A stretch of DNA of 22,440 nt. Source: Candidatus Melainabacteria bacterium (GTDB lineage Bacteria > Cyanobacteriota > Vampirovibrionia > Vampirovibrionales > JAJTHC01). The stretch lies in the NCBI GenBank assembly GCA_026389055.1, contig JAPLIO010000227.1, positions 1 to 22,440 of the forward strand, given 5' to 3'. Positions 7,018-13,786 of the stretch are shown here, one piece after another. Both the position numbers and the translations under genes were made by a program. A model generated the notes under the pieces. The model was not told the DNA's origin. It saw only the letters and a list, made by a program, of their open reading frames with translations, and searched no databases. The stretch's first letter is position 1. Each line of letters starts with the position of its first letter.

Positions 7018-8088
7018 TCAGCTATCGCTTTCCAAATCATCCCAACAAATAAAGGCTTCCGCAGGCAACGGATGCACTAATTTTCGACCAATCACGGAAG
7101 CCAAAAACCGCGGAGCTAACCCTGTAGCAGGGCGTTTAAACCCAATATCCCAAGGTTCTAGCTGGTGTCCTGGAGGTAAGTCTCTCAACAAAACAAGGCT
7201 TTTTCTGGCAACCGCCATACAATCAAACTCTACAGGATGAGGCACTTTTACGCCTGTTCCCAACATCCCTTCAGCTTGCCGAATTGCCTTAACAAGTACC
7301 GCAAAAGCTTGAGGCTCTAACGAGGCTTGATGATCAGGCCCTGCCATTGTTTTATCTAAGGTTAAATGTTTTTCGTAAAGTTTAGCCCCTAACCCAACCG
7401 CAATAGCGGGCACTAAATCTACACTGGTGGAATGGTCTGAATAGCCAATCAAACACCGAGGAAATTCTTTCTGTAAGGTTTGAATCGCTCTTAAATTCAA
7501 GGCTTCTTCAGGGGCAGGGTAGGCACTGGTGCAATGCATTAACGCAATGCCTGTTTCGTTTTGCCCTAGCACTAATCTCGCCTCAACAGCGGTAACAGCC
7601 TCTTTCACTTCTTCTACAGTTGCCATACCTGTAGAAAGAATCATGGGTACTTGGTATTTCGCTAATCGGCGTAAAAAAGGTAAATTCGTTAATTCGCCAG
7701 ACCCCAACTTCAAAGCAGGTACTGCCAATTGCCGAACCAATACTTCCGCAGAAGCTTCATCAAAGGGTGAGCATAAAAAGGTTAGCCCAATACTTTGGGC
7801 ATAGGTGGAAAGTTGTTGCATTTGAGCCACACTAAGGGCTAGCCTATTGAGTAAGGCTTGTTGGGTTTCTTCAGGCATTGCTTCTGTTTGTTGATACAGT
7901 GCTTTGGGTGCAGTGCTAACCGTTAAGGCTTGAGGGTTAAATAACTGGAATTTCACAGCATCTGCACCCGCTTGCTTAGCCGCATCAATTAGCTTAAAAG
8001 CCAAGCCCACATCGCCATTATGATTAACCCCTGCTTCGGCAATAATGAAGCATCGGTTAGTGGTGGCTAGCGTTGTTAAAAACTCCAT
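7018..8088 (-). CDS. neuB: NeuB-family nonulosonic acid synthase (N-acetylneuraminate / legionaminate synthase-like)
   Basis: NeuB-type enzymes condense phosphoenolpyruvate with an N-acetylated hexose (ManNAc or a di-N-acetyl sugar) to make a nine-carbon sialic-type acid. The 356-aa length and two-domain layout fit. A TIM barrel with the family motifs AEAGVNHNG (near 18-26), KLGSGE, STGM, HCTSAYPAP, GYSDHS and EKHLTLDKTMAGPDHQASL is followed by a C-terminal antifreeze-like SAF domain (about 285-350). The GPDHQASLEP signature is of the neuraminate/legionaminate type rather than the PseI type. The start ATG has GGAG 7 bases upstream. No NeuC epimerase, NeuA CMP-transferase or sialyltransferase is in the window, so the exact substrate is open. 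The exopolysaccharide genes about 6 kb away could use the product, but this is inference. Confidence 0.9.
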   Translation of the reverse strand: MEFLTTLATTNRCFIIAEAGVNHNGDVGLAFKLIDAAKQAGADAVKFQLFNPQALTVSTAPKALYQQTEAMPEETQQALLNRLALSVAQMQQLSTYAQSIGLTFLCSPFDEASAEVLVRQLAVPALKLGSGELTNLPFLRRLAKYQVPMILSTGMATVEEVKEAVTAVEARLVLGQNETGIALMHCTSAYPAPEEALNLRAIQTLQKEFPRCLIGYSDHSTSVDLVPAIAVGLGAKLYEKHLTLDKTMAGPDHQASLEPQAFAVLVKAIRQAEGMLGTGVKVPHPVEFDCMAVARKSLVLLRDLPPGHQLEPWDIGFKRPATGLAPRFLASVIGRKLVHPLPAEAFICWDDLESDS

Positions 8089-8134
8089 AAGGTTTCTCCG
8101 TGCCTAGTTTGGCTTAGTTAAAACAGTCTTACTC

Positions 8135-8163
8135 ATTATAGCCTTTTTTTAGGTCTTCTCATA
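8135..8163 (-). promoter_or_regulatory. Candidate promoter of the neuB-like gene
   Basis: On the minus strand a perfect TATAAT (8135-8140) lies about 47 bases before the ATG. A recognisable -35 box is weak (TTATGA or TATGAG, 17-18 bases upstream). No other good -10 box was seen nearer to the gene. Confidence 0.4.
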
Positions 8164-8369
8164 AAAAACAATCTACTTGTATGAAGCAATTACTGTAAGC
8201 ACGTGGGTTTTATTAAGGTAAGCGAATGCTTTTGGATAGCGTGAAAGCCCTTTTGTTTCCCACTGCCTAGAATAACTGCATTGTGATAGACCTTATTTAT
8301 TGTTTGATAATCGTTATATTTTTTATTACTGCCATCGTTTTGTATTCCTAGAAGAGAGAAATAATCCCC

Positions 8370-8624
8370 ATGATGACAACAACCAATGGTTTTCCACCTG
8401 CAGCAACGGCTTCTGCCATGCTGTGTAAAGAATTAGAATTTGCCACCTTACTGGGTTTAGTGTTAGAACCTACGCAAAACCAAGTGGCATTAACCCCTGC
8501 CCTAACGGAACAGTTACAAGAATTGGTGATGGTATTTGATGTGGGGCAAAGCCAACAAGCGTTATTGCGTCCGCTTTGTGCCAATGCGTGGATTGATTTA
8601 GTGCCATGGCATAGCTTTAATTAA
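8370..8624 (+). CDS. Small orphan protein, 84 aa
   Basis: This short gene starts at a double ATG with a purine-rich AGAAGAGAG 11-20 bases upstream. It ends just before a strong hairpin. The product has no signal peptide or clear membrane segment. It is Leu/Ala/Thr-rich, with a likely helix around residues 14-32 and another around 42-68. Codon use resembles that of neighbouring genes, and the frame is followed directly by a terminator, which supports a real gene. No family is recognised and no function can be proposed. The opposite-strand open frame over the same DNA is judged a shadow. Confidence 0.55.
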   Translation: MMTTTNGFPPAATASAMLCKELEFATLLGLVLEPTQNQVALTPALTEQLQELVMVFDVGQSQQALLRPLCANAWIDLVPWHSFN

Positions 8625-8637
8625 GCATCCATTATAG

Positions 8638-8714
8638 GTAAGCCAGTTTTTAAACAATGTAGAGGGTCGTTATTACGACCCTCTACATGTTTTGTATGTA
8701 AGCCAGTTTTTAAA
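8638..8714. repeat. 17-bp perfect direct repeats flanking a 43-bp hairpin insert
   Basis: The sequence GTAAGCCAGTTTTTAAA occurs at 8638-8654 and again at 8698-8714, exactly 60 bases apart. Between the copies is a 14-bp perfect stem hairpin. The layout looks like a small hairpin element flanked by a duplicated target, or a local duplication. The second copy abuts the stop codon of the minus-strand gene ending at 8716. Confidence 0.8.
8657..8695 (+). terminator. Strong hairpin between convergent genes, probable terminator
   Basis: ATGTAGAGGGTCGT (8657-8670) pairs perfectly with 8675-8688 across a TATT loop, followed by the T-rich GTTTTGT. It lies 33 bases after the stop of the 84-aa gene and 27 bases from the stop of the convergent 245-aa gene, and may serve both. 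The T run is short and interrupted. Confidence 0.65.
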
Positions 8715-8715
8715 A

Positions 8716-9453
8716 CTACATAAACAAAGTAGATATTTGCCCTACTTGTGTCAGTATTTTTTGCAAGTTAAACGTGCTACTACTGCCTGAATTTGCCAAC
8801 CTGAAATTATTAGCGTTATTGGCATCTATCGCCTTCTGCTGGGCTAGCAACAATTGTCTGGCATCCGAATTACTGGTATTGCCAAACTGGGCGTAGGGTT
8901 GAACGGTTCTTTGATAAAAATCCAACACGTTGGTTAGTGAACTCAGCCTATCTTGCGAGGCACTTTGCTGTTGTAACTGGTCGCTCCATGCTTGATTATA
9001 GGCGTTCAGCTGAGCTTCGTTAATACCTTGGGTGGTTTGTTGCTGAAGCCCTAGTAATTGTTGCCCTAAAAACGTGTTGGTACTAGCAGACCCTAACCGT
9101 TTGGCATTAGCAGCCCTTGTTTTACTGGCTTGTGTGTTGTAAAAATCAAGCAAACTATTGTAATTAACCTGAAAAAGCTGATTTTGTCGAACGTCTCGTT
9201 GTTGTTGTAGTTGATAATTACTTTGCCCTAATTCATTGATTAGCACGCCAGACCCTTCCTTGGCGGCATTGACGTTGGCTTGGTCTGCCTGTGAAAGCTT
9301 CACTGCACTGCGTTGCACGTTGCCATCAACCCACGTTCTGTATTCGGTGCCGAGGGCATCGTTGTACTGAAATTCACTGGGCGGGGGAGGCGGCGGCGGT
9401 GGCGGAGGGGCGGCTTTCTTTTTCTTTTTAAACAAGTAGAATAAACCCATCAT
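8716..9453 (-). CDS. Gln/Asn-rich helical orphan protein with Lys5 and Pro10 runs
   Basis: The 245-aa product opens with a short hydrophobic stretch MMGLFYLF, then five lysines (9-13), two alanines and ten consecutive prolines (16-25). The rest is Gln/Asn/Ser-rich, mostly helical in appearance, with few charged clusters. AAGGAG lies 11 bases before the ATG. Ten prolines in a row would be expected to stall ribosomes and need EF-P. Mixed proline codons argue against an artefact of simple DNA slippage. The Gln-rich helical body loosely recalls internal virion or tail-associated proteins of podoviruses, but no phage gene lies nearby, so this is only a thought. A scaffold or surface-associated role is equally possible. 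No family is recognised. Confidence 0.75.
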   Translation of the reverse strand: MMGLFYLFKKKKKAAPPPPPPPPPPSEFQYNDALGTEYRTWVDGNVQRSAVKLSQADQANVNAAKEGSGVLINELGQSNYQLQQQRDVRQNQLFQVNYNSLLDFYNTQASKTRAANAKRLGSASTNTFLGQQLLGLQQQTTQGINEAQLNAYNQAWSDQLQQQSASQDRLSSLTNVLDFYQRTVQPYAQFGNTSNSDARQLLLAQQKAIDANNANNFRLANSGSSSTFNLQKILTQVGQISTLFM

Positions 9454-9914
9454 GGTTTGGTTTTCTCCTTCTTCTTATTGATTTCGTTTTTTGGGGGAGG
9501 GAGCCAATGCATCACGCACTTAACAACGGTTGTTAGGTGATATTGTTAGTATAAAGCCACCCAAAGGGGATGAATTAGGGTTTAAAAACACCTAATTTCA
9601 TCGTTTTTTACCAATTTAATTTACCTCCTAAAAAAAGCAGAACGTTCAATTCTTGTCAGGTTTTTACTAGGATTTCTAGCTTCAAACTATAAGCAGTTGG
9701 ATAGAGGCTGGTGCGAGGGAGCGCAGAGCAACTAGATAGCTTCTCTAGCTTCCGCCTTCATCAAACTAAAAAAATTAGATGGTAAATTTTCATAGACAAA
9801 AACGCATTTTTATGCATTACTAATAGTAGTATCTAATCAAATGTACTTTATTAAATCGGTTTCTTTGACAGTGTTCCCCCTATTTTCACTTTTAGTAGTA
9901 GGTAATTATTCCCC
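9454..9914. other. 461-bp intergenic region between divergent genes
   Basis: The spacer separates the starts of the Gln-rich gene (minus strand) and the membrane orphan (plus strand). It holds a dyad at 9517-9539 (CACTTAACAAC / GTTGTTAGGTG, one G-T mismatch), which could be an operator. A hairpin at 9569-9602 is followed by GTTTTTT (to 9609) and looks like a plus-strand terminator, but no plus-strand gene precedes it. A locally GC-rich stretch lies at about 9702-9735 (GAGGCTGGTGCGAGGGAGCG). A perfect TTGACA (9865-9870) upstream of the 9915 gene lacks a good -10 box. I found no gene here. Confidence 0.55.
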
Positions 9915-10826
9915 ATGAATTCAAGCACTCCTGATGCTATACCCCAATTAAACAGACCCCTTGCCAAACCTATTTTGCCTATGCTGTTTGCCATCATTGG
10001 CCCCTTCATTGGTTGGGTTGGTGCCTTAATGGTGCTGGGCTCTATTTTTGTACCAGGCTTAGTCGCTATCTCTAGAACAGCTAAGCTTTTAATGGCTATT
10101 GGTCCTGTGCTGACTGCACCTGGATTAATTCGAGCAGGATGGGTTCAACAACAACCGAGTTGGGTTATTGGAGCAGCTGCTTTTATTCCTTGTTGGACAC
10201 TTTTTTTTGCTGTTCCAGCTAAAGAAGATTTAGCCATTGGTATTTTGATTTTTATGGTTGGTTTTCTATTTGCAGGGCTTTCAAATGATGTTGCCCCTGA
10301 AAAACGCCAGTTTAATTTAAGCCAGTGGAACCCTGTTGGGTTTTTAGGCTTTATTAAAGATGATATTTTATTAACCTTCAAAATAGCGTTTCAAGGGTTT
10401 GCGTTATTATTGCTTTACCCTGCCCAGTTGGTGGTTTCCTTGTTGCAAGGCAAGGGTTTGCCAGCTATGCCTTGGGTTTTTTCGCCAGACCATTTGTGGG
10501 CAAGCCGCAGAATGGGTGCGTTCACGTTTTCATTAGCAGGCTTGTGTAGCATTGTTGCTAACACCGTTCCTGAAGCACACGCCATTGGTACTCAATTATA
10601 CAATATTGTAGGGGGCGTTGGTGCTGTTATGATGAACTATAGCTTGTTCAATACAGGGTTAAAAGGCAAGCACTGGTTAGAAAAATTGCTACTTTTTGGT
10701 AGTGTGTTTGCAACGATTGGTTCTTCTGCCCGTTCCATGCCTTGGGGTGTGGCTTTAGATCAATTCGGTTCACGGTTGAACGAAATGTATTATAGTGGGT
10801 TGGATATGATCAAAGAGAAGGAATAA
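9915..10826 (+). CDS. Polytopic membrane protein of unknown function, 303 aa
   Basis: After a polar N-terminus of about 20 residues, the protein has roughly seven to eight hydrophobic segments: about 21-43, 48-66, 80-98, 105-122, 148-180, 200-220, 225-245 and 252-270. It ends in a charged tail, MIKEKE. There is no cleavable signal, no transporter signature and no catalytic motif that I can recognise. The ATG has a weak AGGTAA about 11 bases upstream. A strong terminator follows at 10864-10900, so it appears to be transcribed alone. It is almost certainly an inner-membrane protein judging by composition. Its role is unknown. Confidence 0.8.
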   Translation: MNSSTPDAIPQLNRPLAKPILPMLFAIIGPFIGWVGALMVLGSIFVPGLVAISRTAKLLMAIGPVLTAPGLIRAGWVQQQPSWVIGAAAFIPCWTLFFAVPAKEDLAIGILIFMVGFLFAGLSNDVAPEKRQFNLSQWNPVGFLGFIKDDILLTFKIAFQGFALLLLYPAQLVVSLLQGKGLPAMPWVFSPDHLWASRRMGAFTFSLAGLCSIVANTVPEAHAIGTQLYNIVGGVGAVMMNYSLFNTGLKGKHWLEKLLLFGSVFATIGSSARSMPWGVALDQFGSRLNEMYYSGLDMIKEKE

Positions 10827-10863
10827 GTCTTCGTTTTTAGCCACTCATAAATAAATGAATATG

Positions 10864-10900
10864 AACACACGTTGATCTTTTTTTCAACGTGTGTTGTTTT
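10864..10900 (+). terminator. Rho-independent terminator of the membrane orphan
   Basis: AACACACGTTGA (10864-10875) pairs perfectly with 10884-10895 across an 8-base T-rich loop and is followed by GTTTT. It lies 37 bases after the stop codon at 10826. Confidence 0.85.
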
Positions 10901-10912
10901 ATAGAAGCGTTT

Positions 10913-10994
10913 CCAAATTGAATAATTAAATAGCGTGTTTTTTCACCGATTGTCGTTTCAGTCTTTAGTTGGTTGGTTTCAATTCTTACGCTAT
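10913..10994. repeat. MITE-like element, decayed or short copy
   Basis: The left end CCAAATTGAATAATTAAATAGCGTG shares the 15-bp string TTAAATAGCGTGTTT (10926-10940) exactly with the element at 4542 (there 4557-4571). TTACGCTAT at 10986-10994 matches the inner part of the right end of that element (4665-4673). The outer right end is poorly conserved and there is no hairpin core, so this is probably a solo or internally deleted copy. Confidence 0.5.
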
Positions 10995-11161
10995 GCTAAC
11001 CTTTAATTAGTTTGAACGAATCTTTTCTACAGTACCCAAAGGATTTATCTCTTTTCTACACAAGGGAGGTTGAAATTATTGATTATAATAAATCATATTA
11101 GCTTTACTGTTACGGTGGTATATCTTTTACCTTCCCTCAAGTCAGATAGAGATATTTTACG

Positions 11162-13510
11162 ATGTTTTTTAATAAAAAAAAGCCAGATTCCCCCATCCCC
11201 GCTAGTGAAGATGATCTTTTTTCATCAGAAGCAGATGAGCCGATAGTCGAAAGCCAGCAGGCAGCGACGACTATTACTACTACGGTTGGTAGTGGGTTTA
11301 ATTTCCCAAAACTTTCCCCTTCTAGTCTCTCTAATACTGCTCAAACACAACAAAAAAACGGTGCTTTTTCTTCTCAGTCAGCCACAGTTCCTTCAGATGC
11401 TACTGAAGCTGAAGTATCCCTTGCTACGGCTGAAGCTGTTAGTATCGCTGCTAATTTTGTAGGCTCATTGCCAGCTGTTGAATCCGTGCAAGAGGATTCT
11501 ACTGCTAACGTTGAGGCATTCGTCCCGCCTTCTCAGGTCTTTGCAGATAATGAAATAGTAGAAACAGATTCAGTGCCACTTGTTGCAAATTCTATTGAGA
11601 ATGCGTTTGATATGGCGTTAGATTTGTCTTCTGTAGATCAAGCTGATCGCTTAGAAACAAATGAAGCTTTTTTTGGGCTTGAATTAGAGGCTCCTTACCT
11701 GCCAGCCCCTGAAGAATTGAACGCCCCAGTGATAGTAGAGCCTGTTGCGATAGCTGAAACCCAGTCTTCCGTTGAAGATTCAGAAAGCTGGATGGATTTT
11801 GCATTGGATTCTTCACTGGAGATAGTACTTCCCGAAACAGAAGCTGTTAGTGCTTCATCTGAAATTAAGGTACCAACGCAAATTAATGCTTGTGAAATTG
11901 GCGAGGATATTTTAGAACCACAGGAAGAACCCACCGATCAAATAGCACTACAAACAAGGCATGCCGTCGCGGGTACCGAAGCCTTTTTGCAAACACAGTT
12001 TTCTCCTATTGATTCTTCCATTGATTTAACAGGCTTAGCCGTTGAAGATAGTTTTGATACCCTAAGCCAGGCCAATGAGCTTAATTCAAATTGGGTTTTA
12101 CAAGATATTGCAGTAGCTGAAGAGCAAGTTGCCTTGTATGCCCCCCAGCAGCCAACCATTAGCGGGTTTTTGTCTGTAGAAAATAATCAAGCGATTGGTC
12201 TGATGGATATTAGCCAATTGGATTCATTCGTAATAGGCGATGATTTTAATGATGACCCAAAACAAGTAGAAGAAGAAAACGTAACGCTTTCAGCAGTAGT
12301 AGCGCTTGAACCTGTTGACGTAACTTGGTCTGTTCAAGCAGAGCCTGATTTGACGGTTGTAGAGCCTCAATTTACTACTCAAGCTGCAGAAGAAGTTATA
12401 TCAGCCAATCATCTTGATTCCTTAAACGATGCCTTTGATTTTACGGTTGTTGATGAAGCCCCTGTTGCAGGAGCCTTTAAAGCCACGATTGATAAAGAAG
12501 CATTGCCGCTCCCAGCACTGGCTAACCCTATTATTGAAACGGTTCCAGTAGAAGCTAAAAAAATAATCGAACCAGAAGCTTATACGGTTAATGAATATGA
12601 TGAAGTGGTGGTGGATTTTGATTCAGGGTCGTTGGATATGGATGCTACAACATCTCCTGAACAATTACTCTCTTCCATAGACCTTTCACCCAATGAGATA
12701 GCACCAGCAATCCAATCTTTGGTTAACGGTGTTAATGAATATGATGAAGTGGTGGTGGATTTTGATTCAGGGTCGTTGGATATGGATGCTACAACATCTC
12801 CTGAACAGTTGCTTTCAACTGCCAGTAACCCAACCGAATTGATAGATCCTAGTTTTTGGGTTGCTCTCAACGGAGAATCTGCTGAAGATACCGTAAAACA
12901 ACCCGCCTCAACAACAGAAGATGAGTTTAATCAATACGTAGTGGCAGGCTTTGAAGCCAATGCTAAAACCGTTTATGATACGGCTACGGTTGCTGAAGCC
13001 AGCCCTGCAACGCCAGAGCCTATAATAGCTTTAGAACATGAAAAAACTATTGCTACTGCTACACCTGTTACGGAAGGCATGATTTCTTTAGCAGAATTGG
13101 TAGGCAGTAATATGGCACCTGCTCCTAAGGAGCAGGGCAATATTTTAGGCTTGTCTGAAACAAAAACAACACTACAAGTGGGGCAGGTTTTACCCTTTTA
13201 TAACTTAGCGTTAGAGAAAATAAACGTATTGGCAATGGCTCCTCTTCCTCAAGAAAATAGTGCCTTACTTTATTTGGAAATAGAACCTTTCTTTGCGTTA
13301 TTTGGTTTTGTAGATAACCAATTCCACTTGTTACGAATCTTCCAAAAAAACCTTTTAAAAGAAGGTGCCACGGCTCAATTTAATTTAACATTGAATGCAC
13401 AGAGTGCTACTACAGGCGATATTTATCAGCTGACTATTGGCTCGTGGGTTGCGTTGATTGTGGTAAAAGATCAGCATGTTGCGTTGCATAAAATTCTCAC
13501 AGCTGCTTAG
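11162..13510 (+). CDS. Very acidic, low-complexity 782-aa protein with internal repeat and C-terminal globular domain
   Basis: After a short basic start (MFFNKKKP) the protein is dominated by Glu, Asp, Ala, Ser, Thr and Val for about 640 residues, with few Lys or Arg. It is almost certainly very acidic and disordered. A segment of about 26 residues (VNEYDEVVVDFDSGSLDMD...) occurs twice, 48 residues apart, encoded by identical 77-bp DNA. The last roughly 110 residues (from about 673) alternate hydrophobic strands and look like a small beta-rich domain. There is no signal peptide or membrane helix. A strong terminator at 13534 separates it from the exopolysaccharide genes. No family is recognised; a scaffold, binding or regulatory role with the C-terminal domain as the functional part is inference. 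Confidence 0.8.
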   Translation: MFFNKKKPDSPIPASEDDLFSSEADEPIVESQQAATTITTTVGSGFNFPKLSPSSLSNTAQTQQKNGAFSSQSATVPSDATEAEVSLATAEAVSIAANFVGSLPAVESVQEDSTANVEAFVPPSQVFADNEIVETDSVPLVANSIENAFDMALDLSSVDQADRLETNEAFFGLELEAPYLPAPEELNAPVIVEPVAIAETQSSVEDSESWMDFALDSSLEIVLPETEAVSASSEIKVPTQINACEIGEDILEPQEEPTDQIALQTRHAVAGTEAFLQTQFSPIDSSIDLTGLAVEDSFDTLSQANELNSNWVLQDIAVAEEQVALYAPQQPTISGFLSVENNQAIGLMDISQLDSFVIGDDFNDDPKQVEEENVTLSAVVALEPVDVTWSVQAEPDLTVVEPQFTTQAAEEVISANHLDSLNDAFDFTVVDEAPVAGAFKATIDKEALPLPALANPIIETVPVEAKKIIEPEAYTVNEYDEVVVDFDSGSLDMDATTSPEQLLSSIDLSPNEIAPAIQSLVNGVNEYDEVVVDFDSGSLDMDATTSPEQLLSTASNPTELIDPSFWVALNGESAEDTVKQPASTTEDEFNQYVVAGFEANAKTVYDTATVAEASPATPEPIIALEHEKTIATATPVTEGMISLAELVGSNMAPAPKEQGNILGLSETKTTLQVGQVLPFYNLALEKINVLAMAPLPQENSALLYLEIEPFFALFGFVDNQFHLLRIFQKNLLKEGATAQFNLTLNAQSATTGDIYQLTIGSWVALIVVKDQHVALHKILTAA
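12587..12807 (+). repeat. 77-bp perfect in-frame direct repeat (12587-12663 and 12731-12807)
   Basis: The two copies are identical at every base and offset by 144 bp (48 codons), keeping the frame of the acidic gene. Synonymous positions are also identical, so the duplication is recent or maintained by conversion. Loss by recombination would delete 48 residues without breaking the frame. Confidence 0.95.
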
Positions 13511-13533
13511 TTTTTTTAATAAAATGCGATAAC

Positions 13534-13576
13534 ATGCAACAAGGGAGGGTTTTAAGCCCTCCCTTGTTGCATTTTA
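13534..13576 (+). terminator. Strong Rho-independent terminator after the acidic gene
   Basis: A 16-bp perfect stem (13534-13549 with 13557-13572), a 7-base loop and trailing TTTAATT lie 23 bases after the stop codon at 13510. It isolates the acidic gene from the exopolysaccharide genes. Confidence 0.9.
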
Positions 13577-13660
13577 ATTATTCAAAAAATAGTAGCTAGC
13601 ACAAAATTTAATTTTATAGCCTTTAAGCTACTATGAATAATAAAACGGTTGGTGTTTTAT

Positions 13661-13689
13661 TTGACAAATCATTAAAATATAAATAACAC
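13661..13689 (+). promoter_or_regulatory. Possible promoter of the exopolysaccharide genes
   Basis: A perfect TTGACA at 13661-13666 lies in an AT-rich stretch about 120 bases before the sugar transferase start. The best -10 at normal spacing is the poor TAACAC (13684-13689). AT-rich TATAAA-like bases are present but too close. It is called only because a promoter is expected between the terminator and the gene. Confidence 0.35.
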
Positions 13690-13786
13690 AAATGAAATCT
13701 GAGATAATTGTTCGTTTTACACTACTTTATAGCAGGGTTTTCTTTCTCTAACCCCTCGGCAATCTTTTGGAGGTTTTCTTTCTATT

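Larger units (their letters stand above)
10827..11161. other. 335-bp intergenic region
   Basis: It contains the terminator at 10864-10900, a decayed MITE-like copy at 10913-10994 and the AT-rich leader of the acidic 782-aa gene. A TATAAT at 11084-11089 is present, but its only nearby TTGAAA lies just 8 bases upstream, so no promoter is called. The leader of the next gene carries only a weak ribosome binding site (GATAGAGAT). Confidence 0.55.

Noticed and set aside
9379..9408. Phase-variable G/C repeat in the polyproline codons
   Set aside because: The run is made of mixed proline codons rather than a homopolymer or exact short tandem repeat, so slippage is unlikely.
11070..11089. TTGAAA plus TATAAT promoter before the acidic gene
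   Set aside because: The spacer is only 8 bases, too short for a sigma70-type promoter.
12580..12870. 96-codon minus-strand frame across the duplicated segment
   Set aside because: It is antisense to the acidic gene and exists only because the duplicated DNA lacks stops in that frame.
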